In this document: piece by piece, positions 25,361 to 34,348 of the stretch
Numbering within the stretch: position 1 is the first letter of the stretch
How the letters are laid out: each line of letters starts with the position of its first letter
Source of the DNA: Ramlibacter cellulosilyticus
Lineage (GTDB): Bacteria > Pseudomonadota > Gammaproteobacteria > Burkholderiales > Burkholderiaceae_C
NCBI RefSeq assembly: GCF_014297465.1
Contig: NZ_JACORT010000001.1
Location: 558,001-622,000, forward strand
Direction of reading: 5' to 3'
Length of the DNA stretch: 64,000 bases
Translations under genes and position numbers: made by a program
The notes under the pieces: model-generated
Told to the model about the DNA's origin: nothing
Databases searched by the model: none
What the model saw: the letters and a program-made list of their open reading frames with translations, nothing else

Positions 25361-26077
25361 ATGACCTGGTCGATTCTGGCGCGCGATGAGGCGGGACGCT
25401 TCGGCGTCGCGATCGCCAGCCGCTTCTTCGCGGTCGGCGCGCTCACGGTGCACACCCGCCGCGGCGTGGGCGCGCTCGCGACGCAGGCGCTGATGAATCC
25501 CTTGTACGGGCCGCGCGGCATGGACCTGCTGGCCCAAGGCCGTGCGCCGGACGAGGTGGTGCAGGCGCTCACGTCGGGCGATGCGGGACGCGAGCACCGG
25601 CAGGTGCACGTGCTGCCCGCGCGCGGTGCGCCGGCGGCGTGGACCGGTGCATCCTGCATCGATTGGTGCGGCCACACGCTGGGGGAAGACTTCAGCGTGG
25701 CCGGCAACATGCTGGCGGGCCCGCAGGTCGTGCAGGCGACGGCGGAGGCCTTCCTTGCGACGCGCGGCCAGGACCTGGCCGAACGCCTGCTGGCCGCACT
25801 GGCCGCCGGCGAGGACGCGGGCGGCGACAAGCGCGGCAAGCAGGCCGCCGCCTTGCGCATCCATGCCGACGAAGACCATCCCCAGCTGGACATCCGCGTC
25901 GACGACCACGCGGAGCCCGTGCGCGAACTGCGGCGCCTCTACGCCGTGAGCCTCGAGCGCTACCAGCCTTTCATGGCCTGCCTCGCGGGCCGGCACGATC
26001 CGGCGGGCATCACCGACCGCGCCGTGATCGAGGAACGCATCGCGGCCTTCCACCGCGCGCGGGGAGGGCGCGCCTGA
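25361..26077 (+). CDS. DUF1028 protein (Ntn-hydrolase-like)
   Basis: A 238-residue protein of the DUF1028 family. It opens MTWSILARD, so removal of Met would expose Thr as the N-terminal residue, the arrangement of an Ntn hydrolase; [54 protein letters not shown] and [15 protein letters not shown] follow the family pattern. The reaction is unknown; peptide or amide hydrolysis is an inference from the fold. ATG at 25361 is chosen over 25313 for this reason. It shares one base with the ABC ATPase start (TGATG), tying it to the importer. Confidence 0.85.
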   Translation: MTWSILARDEAGRFGVAIASRFFAVGALTVHTRRGVGALATQALMNPLYGPRGMDLLAQGRAPDEVVQALTSGDAGREHRQVHVLPARGAPAAWTGASCIDWCGHTLGEDFSVAGNMLAGPQVVQATAEAFLATRGQDLAERLLAALAAGEDAGGDKRGKQAAALRIHADEDHPQLDIRVDDHAEPVRELRRLYAVSLERYQPFMACLAGRHDPAGITDRAVIEERIAAFHRARGGRA

Positions 26078-27087
26078 TGGCCGTGCTGGAAGTGCGCGGC
26101 CTGCGCACGGAGTTCCGCACCGACGGCGGAACCTTCGCCGCCGTCGACGGCGTGGACTTCACGGTGGAGGCGGGCCGCACGCTCGCGATCGTGGGCGAGT
26201 CGGGTTGCGGCAAGAGCGTGACGGCGCTTTCCATCATGGGACTGGTCCCCGCCGCGGGACGCGTCGCAGGCGGCTCGATCCGCTTCGAAGGGCGCGAGCT
26301 GGTGGGCGCGGCCAAGCGCGATCTGCTGGACTTGCGCGGCAACGGCATGGCCATGATCTTCCAGGAGCCGATGACCTCGCTGAACCCCGCCTTCCCCATC
26401 GGCGAGCAGATCGTCGAAGGCCTGCTGCGGCACTGGCCCGTGTCGCGCGCCGAGGCGCAGGAGCGGGCGCTCGAGGTGCTGCGGCAGGTGCGCATCCCGG
26501 CACCGGAACAGCGCTTCCACGAGTATCCGCACAAGCTCTCCGGCGGCATGCGCCAGCGCGCGATGATCGCGATGGCGCTGGCGTGCCGGCCGCGGCTGCT
26601 GATCGCCGACGAGCCGACCACCGCGCTCGACGTCACCATCCAGGCGCAGATCCTGGAGCTGATGCGCACGCTGCAGGCGGAGACGGGGACCGCCGTCATC
26701 CTGATCACGCACGACCTCGGCGTCGTGGCCGAAGTGGCGGACGAAGTCGCCGTGATGTACTCGGGCCGCGTGGTGGAGCGCGCGTCGGCGCAGGCCTTGT
26801 TCGACCAGCCGCAGCATCCGTATACGGTGGGCCTGCTCGGATCCATCCCCCGCCTCGACGTGGCGCAGGAGCGGCTCGCCGCGATCGAGGGGCAGGTGCC
26901 CGATCCGCTGCGCCGGCCCGCGGGCTGCAGCTTCGCCGACCGCTGCCCGTTCGCGGTGGCGCGCTGCCGTGCCGAAGCGCCGCCGTTGCGCGAAGTGGCG
27001 GCTGCGCACCAGTCCGCGTGCTGGCGCGCGCCGCTCGATCCCGACGTGCTCGTGCCCCATGCGCCCGAGGTGGCGCTCGCGCCATGA
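26077..27087 (+). CDS. Peptide ABC importer ATPase (DppD/OppD)
   Basis: A 336-residue ATPase of a dipeptide/oligopeptide importer. Walker [10 protein letters not shown]-loop [10 protein letters not shown], signature LSGGMRQR, Walker [14 protein letters not shown], and the oligopeptide-ABC C-terminal domain with [12 protein letters not shown] and a Cys-rich [13 protein letters not shown]. That domain, with its cysteines, holds an iron-sulfur cluster in some DppD homologues. First of the two paired ATPases; overlaps the DUF1028 stop by one base and the next ATPase start by 4 bp (ATGA). Confidence 0.94.
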   Translation: MAVLEVRGLRTEFRTDGGTFAAVDGVDFTVEAGRTLAIVGESGCGKSVTALSIMGLVPAAGRVAGGSIRFEGRELVGAAKRDLLDLRGNGMAMIFQEPMTSLNPAFPIGEQIVEGLLRHWPVSRAEAQERALEVLRQVRIPAPEQRFHEYPHKLSGGMRQRAMIAMALACRPRLLIADEPTTALDVTIQAQILELMRTLQAETGTAVILITHDLGVVAEVADEVAVMYSGRVVERASAQALFDQPQHPYTVGLLGSIPRLDVAQERLAAIEGQVPDPLRRPAGCSFADRCPFAVARCRAEAPPLREVAAAHQSACWRAPLDPDVLVPHAPEVALAP

Positions 27088-28184
27088 AGGTCGCAACGCC
27101 GCTCGTGCAGGCCGAGGGCCTGGTGAAGCACTTCCCCGTGCGGCGCGGGTTGTTCGGGCGCGTGCAGGGCCTGGTGCGCGCGGTGGACGGCGTGGACGTG
27201 CAGGTGGCCGCCGGCGAGACGCTGGGCGTGGTGGGCGAGTCGGGCTGCGGCAAGTCGACGCTCGGCCGCATGCTGCTGCGGCTGATCGAGCCGACCGCGG
27301 GCCGCATGCTCTTCGAAGGCGAAGACCTGGGCGCGCTCGCACCCGCGCAGCTGCGCGCGCGCCGGCGCGCCATGCAGCTGATCTTCCAGGACCCGTATTC
27401 CTCGCTCAACCCGCGCATGACGGTGGGCCAGGCGCTCACCGAGCCGCTGCGCCTGCACGGCCTGCACGCGGGCCGCGAGCGCGAGCGGGTGGAGGCGCTC
27501 TTGCACACGGTGGGGCTCGCGCCCGGGCATGCGCTGCGCTACCCGCACGAATTCTCGGGCGGCCAGCGGCAGCGCGTGGGCATCGCGCGGGCGCTGGCGG
27601 GCGAGCCGAAGCTGGTCGTGTGCGACGAGGCCGTGTCCGCGCTGGACGTTTCGGTGCAGGCGCAGGTGGTGAACCTGCTGCAGGACCTGCAGCGCCGCTT
27701 CGGGCTGGCCTACGTGTTCATCGCGCACGACCTCGCGGTCGTCAAGCACATCGCGCACCGCGTGGCCGTGATGTACCTCGGGCGGGTGGTGGAGATCGCC
27801 GGCAAGGACGCGCTCTTCGCGACGCCGCGGCATCCGTACACGCAGGCGCTGCTCGCGGCCATCCCGCGGCCGGAGCCGGCCCTGCATCGCACGCGTGCCG
27901 TGCTGGGCGGCGACGTGCCGAGCCCGCTGCACCCGCCACCGGGCTGCCACTTCCACACGCGCTGCCCGCATGCGCGCGAGCTGTGCGCGCACGAAGTGCC
28001 GCCGCTCGAAGCCACGCCGGACGGCCATGCCGCCGCGTGCCATTTCTGGCGCGAGCTCGCGGCGCAGGCCCCCGCGCCGCAAGCCATCGCTTTCTTCCCG
28101 GCCCGCCAGCGCCTCGCGCGCCTGCAAGCGGCGTTCGTCGCACCGGATTCGCAGACCTTCACCTCGTCAACGGAGAGCCCATGA
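27084..28184 (+). CDS. Peptide ABC importer ATPase (DppF/OppF)
   Basis: A 366-residue ATPase, partner of the preceding one. [13 protein letters not shown], Walker [58 protein letters not shown] and [12 protein letters not shown] mark it as the OppF type, and [14 protein letters not shown] gives the Cys motif of the C-terminal domain. About 40 residues beyond the usual end (after AACHFWREL) are extra. The receptor gene's first ATG overlaps its stop codon. Confidence 0.94.
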   Translation: MKVATPLVQAEGLVKHFPVRRGLFGRVQGLVRAVDGVDVQVAAGETLGVVGESGCGKSTLGRMLLRLIEPTAGRMLFEGEDLGALAPAQLRARRRAMQLIFQDPYSSLNPRMTVGQALTEPLRLHGLHAGRERERVEALLHTVGLAPGHALRYPHEFSGGQRQRVGIARALAGEPKLVVCDEAVSALDVSVQAQVVNLLQDLQRRFGLAYVFIAHDLAVVKHIAHRVAVMYLGRVVEIAGKDALFATPRHPYTQALLAAIPRPEPALHRTRAVLGGDVPSPLHPPPGCHFHTRCPHARELCAHEVPPLEATPDGHAAACHFWRELAAQAPAPQAIAFFPARQRLARLQAAFVAPDSQTFTSSTESP

Positions 28185-29692
28185 TGGAACAACGATCCAG
28201 ACGCATCCTGCTCGCCCTGGCCCTCGCGGCCGGCGCCGCCGCCGCGCAGGCGCAGACCCTGCGCATCGGCCTGGCGGAAGACCCCGACGCGCTCGACCCC
28301 TCGCTCGCGCGCAGCTTCGTGGGGCGGGTGGTCTTCGCGAGCCTGTGCGACAAGCTGTTCGACATCGACGAGAAGCTCGGCATCGTCCCGCAGCTCGCCA
28401 CCGGCTACGAGTGGGCGGCCGACGGCAAGGCGGTCACGCTCAAGCTGCGCCAGGGCGTCACCTTCCACGACGGCGAGAAGTTCGACGCCGCCGCGGTGAA
28501 GTACAACATCGAGCGACACAAGACCATGCCCGGCTCCAACCGGCGCGGCGAGCTCGCGCCGGTGGCGGGCGTGGACGTGGTGGATCCCTCCACCGTGCGG
28601 CTGAACCTGTCCGCGCCGTTCTCGCCGCTGCTGGCGCAGCTGACCGACCGCGCCGGCATGATGGTGTCGCCCAAGGCGGCGCAGGCCGCGGGCGACAAGT
28701 TCGCGACGCATCCGGTGTGCTCGGGCCCGTACAGGTTCGTCGAGCGCGTGCCGCAGGACCGCATCGTGCTGGAGCGCTACGCGAACTACTGGAACAAGGG
28801 CGCGGTCCACTTCGACAAGGTGGTCTACACCCCCATCCCGGATGCGACGGTGCGTCTCGCGAACCTGCGCTCGGGGCAGCTGGACTTCATCGAGCGGGTC
28901 GCCCCCAGCGACATGGAGAAGATCGTCGCGGAGAAGAAGTTCAAGACCGCGAGCATCACCGAGATCGGCTACCAGGGCATCACGATCAACGTCGGCAAGA
29001 GCGACAAGGCGAAGGCGAATCCCCTGGGCCGCGACGCGCGGGTGCGCGAGGCCTTCGAGCTCTCGCTCGACCGGCAGGGCCTGGTGCAGGTGGTGATGGA
29101 CAACGAGGCCATCGTCGGCAACCAGTGGGTGCCGCCCACGAACCAGTGGTACGCGAAGAACGTGCCGGTCCCGAAGCGCGACATCGCCCGCGCGAAGCAG
29201 CTGCTGAAGGAAGCGGGCGTGCCCAACCCGAGCTTCACGCTCGTCACGCCCACGACGTCGGACGCGCAGCGCATCGCGCTGGTGGTGCAGGCCATGACGC
29301 GCGAGGCGGGCTTCGACGTGAAGATCCAGGCCGCCGAATTCGCGACTTCGCTGAACATGGCGGACAAGGGTGACTTCGAAGCCTACGTGCTCGCCTGGAG
29401 CGGCCGGCCGGACCCGGACGGCAACCTGTACAGCTTCCACGCCTGCAAGCAGCCGCTCAACTACGCGGGCTACTGCGATCCCGAGACCGACAAGCTGATC
29501 AACGCCTCGCGCGAGGCCCGCGACCCGGCGGAACGCAAGAAGATCTTCGAACAAGTCGCCGCCCGCGTGCTCAAGGAGCGGCCGGTCATCTACATCTACC
29601 ACCGCAAGTGGCTGTGGGCATACAACCCGAAGCTCACGGGCGTGCGCCAGATCCCGGACGGCCTGCTGCGGGTGCAGGGGTTGAAGATGTGA
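28181..29692 (+). CDS. Peptide ABC importer substrate-binding protein (family 5)
   Basis: A 503-residue periplasmic receptor of solute-binding family 5. Signal peptide [15 protein letters not shown] (cut before QTLRIG), then [40 protein letters not shown] signature (residues about 90-115), [13 protein letters not shown] and [18 protein letters not shown]. Ligands of the family include peptides, glutathione, nickel and other solutes. Two consecutive ATGs (28181, 28184) follow CGGAGAG; either may be used. A 120-bp hairpin repeat separates it from the permease genes. Confidence 0.93.
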   Translation: MMEQRSRRILLALALAAGAAAAQAQTLRIGLAEDPDALDPSLARSFVGRVVFASLCDKLFDIDEKLGIVPQLATGYEWAADGKAVTLKLRQGVTFHDGEKFDAAAVKYNIERHKTMPGSNRRGELAPVAGVDVVDPSTVRLNLSAPFSPLLAQLTDRAGMMVSPKAAQAAGDKFATHPVCSGPYRFVERVPQDRIVLERYANYWNKGAVHFDKVVYTPIPDATVRLANLRSGQLDFIERVAPSDMEKIVAEKKFKTASITEIGYQGITINVGKSDKAKANPLGRDARVREAFELSLDRQGLVQVVMDNEAIVGNQWVPPTNQWYAKNVPVPKRDIARAKQLLKEAGVPNPSFTLVTPTTSDAQRIALVVQAMTREAGFDVKIQAAEFATSLNMADKGDFEAYVLAWSGRPDPDGNLYSFHACKQPLNYAGYCDPETDKLINASREARDPAERKKIFEQVAARVLKERPVIYIYHRKWLWAYNPKLTGVRQIPDGLLRVQGLKM

Positions 29693-29705
29693 AAGGCGGA
29701 CAGCC

Positions 29706-29825
29706 GGACATCCGAACGCAAAGGACGCAAAGGATTCGCAAAGGACGCAAAAGAAACCAATTCCCTTGATGGCTGTTCTTTTGCGACCTTTGCGTAACCT
29801 TTGCGACCTCTGCGTTCGGATGTCC
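29706..29825. repeat. CGCAAAGG hairpin repeat, copy 3
   Basis: The third copy, 120 bp from ggacatccgaacgc to cgttcggatgtcc, with units running acgcaaagg, acgcaaagg, attcgcaaagg, acgcaaaag and their mirror images. It lies inside the importer operon, 13 bp after the receptor stop and 22 bp before the permease start. Confidence 0.93.
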
Positions 29826-29847
29826 GTTCCCGTTCCCGTCTCCTAGC

Positions 29848-30789
29848 ATGCTCGACTACCTCCTCCGCCGCCTCGCGCAGCTGATTCCCACCCTCGTGCT
29901 GGTGTCCATGCTGATCTTCGGGTTGCAGCAACTGCTGCCTGGCGATCCGGCGAAGATCCTGGCGGGGGAGGAGCAGGACCCGACGGTCGTCGCGTACCTG
30001 CGGCAGAAGATGCACCTCGACGAGCCGCTGCCGGTCCGCTACGCGTACTGGGTCGGCGGCGTGCTCAAGGGCGACCTTGGAGAGTCCATCCGCAACCAGC
30101 AGCCGGTGCTGTCGCTGGTGGCGCAGAAGCTGCCGGTGACGCTGCAGCTCGCATTCATGGCGATCACCATCGCGCTGCTGATCGGGATCCCCGCGGGAAT
30201 CGTGTCGGCGGTGGGCAAGGGCACGGCCTGGGACTGGGCCGCGAACGTCTTCGCCTTGTGGGGCATCTCCACGCCCAACTTCTGGCTGGGCATCCTGCTG
30301 ATCCTGCTGTTCGCGGTGAACCTGGGGTGGCTGCCGGCTTCCGGGTACGTGAGCCCGTTCGAGGACCTCGGCGCCAACCTGAAGGCGATGATCATGCCGG
30401 CCTTCGTGCTGGGGAACGCCATCGCCGCCGTGCTGATGCGGCACACGCGCAGCGCGATGCTGCAGGTGCTGTCGGCCGACTACGTCCGCACCGCGCGGGC
30501 GAAGGGCCTGTCCGAGCGCACCGTCGTCCTGAAGCACGCGCTGCGCAACGCGCTCACGCCGGTGATCACGCTGGGCGCGCTGGAACTCGGCACGCTGCTT
30601 TCGGGCGCGGTGCTGACCGAGCAGGTCTTCACGATCCCCGGCTTCGGCAAGCTGATCGTCGACGCGGTGTTCAACCGCGACTACGCCGTGGTGCAAGGCG
30701 TCGTGCTCGTGACCGCGACGGCGTACATGCTGCTCAACCTGCTGGCCGACCTGGCTTACTTCGTGGTGAATCCGCGCCTGCGGCATTGA
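29848..30789 (+). CDS. Peptide ABC importer permease (DppB/OppB)
   Basis: A 313-residue permease with six helices, starting LLRRLAQLIPTLVLVSMLIF. The typical GDPAKILAG loop and the EAA motif (YVRTARAKGLSERTVVLKHALRN) that docks on the ATPases are present; GFGKLIVDAVFNRDY follows. It is 2 bp before the partner permease. ATG at 29848 has only a weak ribosome site, so translation may depend on sequence context left by the repeat just upstream. Confidence 0.93.
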   Translation: MLDYLLRRLAQLIPTLVLVSMLIFGLQQLLPGDPAKILAGEEQDPTVVAYLRQKMHLDEPLPVRYAYWVGGVLKGDLGESIRNQQPVLSLVAQKLPVTLQLAFMAITIALLIGIPAGIVSAVGKGTAWDWAANVFALWGISTPNFWLGILLILLFAVNLGWLPASGYVSPFEDLGANLKAMIMPAFVLGNAIAAVLMRHTRSAMLQVLSADYVRTARAKGLSERTVVLKHALRNALTPVITLGALELGTLLSGAVLTEQVFTIPGFGKLIVDAVFNRDYAVVQGVVLVTATAYMLLNLLADLAYFVVNPRLRH

Positions 30790-30791
30790 AC

Positions 30792-31676
30792 ATGGCAGCC
30801 GTCCTTCCCGTTCCCGCCACCGCCACGCCGGCAACGATGCCCGCGGGCCCGTGGCGCCGTGCCTGGCGACGCCTGCGCCGCCGGCCGTCCGCGATGCTGG
30901 GGCTGGTGGTCGTGCTCGCCTTCATCGCACTGGCCTTGTGCGCGCCCTGGGTCTCGCCCATGGACCCGATCGCCACGAGCTGGAGCGCGATCCGCAAGGC
31001 GCCGTCCGCGGAGCACTGGTTCGGCACCGACGAGATCGGGCGCGACGTGCTCTCGCGCGTGATCTGGGGCACGCGGGCCTCGCTGCTCGCGGGCGTGGTG
31101 TCGGTATCCATTTCGCTCCTCATCGGCGTGCCGATCGGCATGGCCGCCGGCTTCCTGGGCGGCTGGGTGGACGCGGTGGTCTCGCGCATCACCGACGCCT
31201 TCCTGGCCTGTCCCTTCCTGATCCTCGCGATCGCGCTCGCCGCCTTCCTCGGCCCCAGCCTCACGAACGCCATGGTGGCCATCGGCGTGTCGGCCGCGCC
31301 GATCTTCGTGCGGCTCACGCGCGGGCAGGTGCTGGCCGTGAAGGTGGAGGATTACGTCGAAGCGGCGCGCGCGGTCGGCAACCCGCCGCTGCGCATCGCG
31401 CTGCGCCACATCCTGCCGAACATCACGGCGCCGCTGATGGTGCAGGCCACGCTCGCGATCGCCGCCGCGGTGATCGCCGAAGCCAGCCTGTCGTTCCTGG
31501 GCCTCGGGCAGCAGCCGCCGGCGCCGAGCTGGGGCAGCATGCTGAACACGGCCAAGAACTTCATCGACAACGCGCCGTGGATGGCGATCTGGCCGGGCGT
31601 GGCGATCTTCCTGCTGGTGCTGTCGTTCAACCTGCTGGGGGATGGGTTGCGGGATGCGCTGGATCCGAGGGCGTGA
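30792..31676 (+). CDS. Peptide ABC importer permease (DppC/OppC)
   Basis: A 294-residue permease: N-terminal cytoplasmic arm with RAWRRLRRRPSAMLG, then six helices, HWFGTDEIGRDVLSRVIWG (family signature), EAA motif DYVEAARAVGNPPLRIALRH and terminal LLGDGLRDALDPRA. It closes a complete five-component importer whose gene order is ATPase, ATPase, receptor, permease, permease, the reverse of the common receptor-first order. A palindromic repeat follows immediately and may end the transcript. Confidence 0.93.
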   Translation: MAAVLPVPATATPATMPAGPWRRAWRRLRRRPSAMLGLVVVLAFIALALCAPWVSPMDPIATSWSAIRKAPSAEHWFGTDEIGRDVLSRVIWGTRASLLAGVVSVSISLLIGVPIGMAAGFLGGWVDAVVSRITDAFLACPFLILAIALAAFLGPSLTNAMVAIGVSAAPIFVRLTRGQVLAVKVEDYVEAARAVGNPPLRIALRHILPNITAPLMVQATLAIAAAVIAEASLSFLGLGQQPPAPSWGSMLNTAKNFIDNAPWMAIWPGVAIFLLVLSFNLLGDGLRDALDPRA

Positions 31677-31682
31677 GGGGTT

Positions 31683-31774
31683 GCTGGGGTTCGCTTCGCG
31701 AAACCCAGCCTACCGCCGGATTGCACGGCGAACGTCGGGGCCCGTAGGCTGGGTTGCGCGCAGCGCACCCCAGC
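31683..31774. repeat. GTAGGCTGGGTT palindrome repeat, copy B
   Basis: A 92-bp inverted repeat, gctggggttcgc..gaaacccagcctac and gtaggctgggttgcgcg..gcaccccagc, between the convergent dppC-like and 31781 genes. The two arms differ slightly where copy A is identical. Confidence 0.92.
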
Positions 31775-31780
31775 GATGCG

Positions 31781-32176
31781 TCACCCGAAATGCCGATCGA
31801 CCACCAGCTCGATCTTCACGTCCTCCACCAGCTCCTGCATCACCACCGGTTCCCCCGATCGCACCTCGCACGTGATCACCAGCCGCCGCTGGCCGAACCA
31901 CCGGGTGGAGAGCGGCTCGCAGGAGCCGACGAACACCAGCCGCGGCTTCAGGCTGCGCAGCAGGTCGCCCTCCTTGCGCAGGAACACGCCGGAGCCGAGG
32001 CCCAGCCCCTCGGGCAGGCGGCGGACCTCCGCCGTCCACGCGCCGTCGGGCGAGGGCGTGCCGGTGGTGTCCACCAAGGGGTACTCCGAGCGCCAGCGCG
32101 CCTCGCGAAAGGCGAACACGGCCGCCGCGAGGAGCAGCAGGACGGCGACGAGGACGAGGAATGCGCGAAATTTCAC
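31781..32176 (-). CDS. Hypothetical single-helix membrane protein
   Basis: A 131-residue protein with one N-terminal helix (FRAFLVLVAVLLLLAAAVFAF) and a periplasmic domain of about 100 residues containing two cysteines (VGSCEPL and VITCEVRSG). The block GTPSPDGAWTAEVRRLPEGL suggests a beta-rich fold. Family not recognised. GTG at 32176 is chosen because the helix begins at once; an in-frame ATG at 32239 would add a long polar tail ahead of the membrane segment. Confidence 0.6.
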   Translation of the reverse strand: MKFRAFLVLVAVLLLLAAAVFAFREARWRSEYPLVDTTGTPSPDGAWTAEVRRLPEGLGLGSGVFLRKEGDLLRSLKPRLVFVGSCEPLSTRWFGQRRLVITCEVRSGEPVVMQELVEDVKIELVVDRHFG

Positions 32177-32284
32177 GTCGGGGGCTTTCGTGCGGCCTGC
32201 GAATGTAACGCCCCTTGCGTGCGCCCGGTCCGCTGCCAACTATCCGTCCGTGGCCCGCTCCGGGCCCTGACGAAGGAACGAAGC

Positions 32285-32554
32285 ATGTTCAAGCGCCTGA
32301 CCCTCCTGTGGACCGTGCTGCGCGGCGACGCCCGGCAGCTCTGGGCGGCCCTGCGCCACCCGGCCGCGCCGGGTTGGCTGAAACTGGGCACCGCCCTCAT
32401 CGTCCTGTACGTGCTCTCGCCCATCGACCTGGTGCCCGACTTCATCCCGGGCCTGGGCATGGTGGACGACATCGTGCTGGTGCCGCTGGCGATCCGCTGG
32501 CTGCTGCAGCGCCTGCCGCCGGCGCTGCGCGAGGCCGCGGCGCGGCGCCGCTGA
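32285..32554 (+). CDS. YkvA-family (DUF1232) protein
   Basis: An 89-residue protein of the DUF1232/YkvA family: LIVLYVLSPIDLVPDFIPGLGMVDD carries the conserved SPIDLVPDFIP..G..DD motif spanning a membrane hairpin. Function unknown. ATG at 32285 has GAAGGAACG ahead. Possibly read through into the exporter genes 46 bp downstream. Confidence 0.85.
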   Translation: MFKRLTLLWTVLRGDARQLWAALRHPAAPGWLKLGTALIVLYVLSPIDLVPDFIPGLGMVDDIVLVPLAIRWLLQRLPPALREAAARRR

Positions 32555-32600
32555 CCGGCGGGGCTTGCGCATCCGCGCCGGGGCAGGCCAATAATCGGCC

Positions 32601-33599
32601 ATGCCCCGGCCCGGCTGGATCCCATCGTCCCTGCGCGAGCGCCCGGCCCTGGCCGCGCTGCTGCTGGCGGCCTGCCTGCCCGCGGGGTGCAGCCGCGGCG
32701 GCGACGCGCCGTGGTCCGGCTATGCCGAAGGCGACTACGTCTACGTGGCCGCGCCGCTCGCCGGCACGCTGGCCACGCTGCGCGTGCAGGCGGGCCAGCA
32801 GGTCCGCCAGGGCCAGCCCCTGTTCTCCCTCGATGCCGAATCGGAACGCGCCGCCCGCGAGGAAGCGCAGGCGCGCCTGGCCGCAGCCCGCTTCCAGGCG
32901 GCCAACACGGAGAAAGGCCGCCGGCCGCCGGAAATCGCCATGACGCAGGCGCAGCTGGTGCAGGCGCGCGCGCAGCTGGACCTCGCGCGGCGCGAGCTGG
33001 CGCGCAAGACGCCGCTGGGCCCCAGCGGCGCCGTTTCGCGCGAGGAGATCGACGCGGCGCGCAGCGCGGTGGACCAGGCGCAGGCACGCGTCGCCGAACT
33101 GGAGGCTTCGCTGCGCGTCGCGCAACTGCCTTCGCGCACCGACGAACGCGGCGCCGCGGAAGCGCAGGTGGAAGCCGCGCGCCAGGTGCTGCGCCAGAAC
33201 GCCTGGCGCGAAGCGCAGAAGGGCCAGGACGCGCCGGCCGATGCCGTGGTGAGCGACACCTTCTTCCGTCCCGGCGAGTTCGTCGCGGCAGGGCAGCCGG
33301 TGCTGTCGCTGCTGCCGCCCGGCAACCTCAAGGCGCGCTTCTACGTGGCCGAAGCCGAGCTCGCGCGCATCGCGCCGGGCCAGGAGGTGCGCCTGTCCTG
33401 CGACGGCTGCGGCCACCCCATCGCCGCGCGCGTGAGCTTCATCGCGACGCAACCCGAGTACACGCCGCCGGTCATCTACTCCAACGCGCAGCGCAGCAAG
33501 CTGGTGTTCCTCGTGGAGGCGCGGCCGGTGTCGGCGGCGGATGCGACGCGGCTGCGTCCCGGGCAGCCGCTGGACGTGCGGCCGGCGCCCAGGCCATGA
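32601..33599 (+). CDS. HlyD-family adaptor lipoprotein of an ABC exporter
   Basis: A 332-residue membrane-fusion protein, probably a lipoprotein (lipobox LAAC with C25 in ALLLAACLPAGCS). The first lipoyl half-motif is at about 45-80 (VAAPLAGTLATLRVQAGQQV), then a coiled-coil of Ala/Arg/Gln-rich helices (about 82-200), then the second half with VVSDTFFRPGEFVAAGQPVLSL. Resembles E. coli YhiI/YbhG. First gene of an adaptor-ATPase-permease export operon; its stop overlaps the ATPase start by 4 bp. Confidence 0.9.
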   Translation: MPRPGWIPSSLRERPALAALLLAACLPAGCSRGGDAPWSGYAEGDYVYVAAPLAGTLATLRVQAGQQVRQGQPLFSLDAESERAAREEAQARLAAARFQAANTEKGRRPPEIAMTQAQLVQARAQLDLARRELARKTPLGPSGAVSREEIDAARSAVDQAQARVAELEASLRVAQLPSRTDERGAAEAQVEAARQVLRQNAWREAQKGQDAPADAVVSDTFFRPGEFVAAGQPVLSLLPPGNLKARFYVAEAELARIAPGQEVRLSCDGCGHPIAARVSFIATQPEYTPPVIYSNAQRSKLVFLVEARPVSAADATRLRPGQPLDVRPAPRP

Positions 33600-34348
33600 C
33601 CGCGTTGGCGATCGACGTACGCGGCCTGACGAAGCGCTATGGCAAGCGTGCCGTCGTCGATCGCGTCGACCTGCAGGTCGCCACCGGCCGCATCTGCGGC
33701 TTCCTCGGCCCGAACGGCAGCGGCAAGACCACCACCATCCGCATGCTGTGCGGGCTGCTGCGGCCGGATGCGGGCGAAGGCCGCTGCCTCGGCTTCGACG
33801 TGCTGCGCCAGTCGCGCGAGATCAAGCTGCAGTCCGGCTACATGACGCAGAAGTTCGGGCTCTACGAGGACCTCTCCATCCGCGAGAACCTGGACTTCGT
33901 CGCGCGCCTCTTCCAGTTGCCGGAGCGCGAACGCGCGGTGGACGACGCGGTGCGGCGGCTCGGCCTCGTGGAGCGCCAGCAGCAGCTCGCCGGCACGCTC
34001 TCCGGCGGCTGGAAGCAGCGCCTCGCGCTCGCCGCGTGCCTGATCCACGCACCGCGCCTGCTGCTGCTCGACGAACCCACGGCCGGCGTGGACCCGAAGG
34101 CGCGGCGCGAGTTCTGGGACCACATCCGCGCCCTCGCGGACGAAGGCATGACGGTGCTGGTCTCGACGCACTACATGGACGAGGCCGAGCGCTGCGACGA
34201 GCTCGCGTACATCGCCTACGGCGCGCTGCTCGCGCGCGGCACGGCGCCCGAGGTGGTGCAGCAGGCGGGGCTGCCGGAAGGCGCATCGCTGGAGGAAGCG
34301 TTCGTGCAGCTGATCGCCCGCGCGCAGGACAATTTCGCGACGCCATGA
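33596..34348 (+). CDS. ABC-2 exporter ATPase
   Basis: A 250-residue ATPase: Walker A GPNGSGKTTT, Q-loop YMTQKFGLYEDLS, signature LSGGWKQRLALAACL, Walker B LLLLDEPTAGVDPKARREFWD and STHYMDEAERCDEL. This is the type that drives ABC-2 drug or lipid exporters such as YbhF. ATGA overlaps bind it to the genes on both sides. Confidence 0.93.
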   Translation: MTALAIDVRGLTKRYGKRAVVDRVDLQVATGRICGFLGPNGSGKTTTIRMLCGLLRPDAGEGRCLGFDVLRQSREIKLQSGYMTQKFGLYEDLSIRENLDFVARLFQLPERERAVDDAVRRLGLVERQQQLAGTLSGGWKQRLALAACLIHAPRLLLLDEPTAGVDPKARREFWDHIRALADEGMTVLVSTHYMDEAERCDELAYIAYGALLARGTAPEVVQQAGLPEGASLEEAFVQLIARAQDNFATP

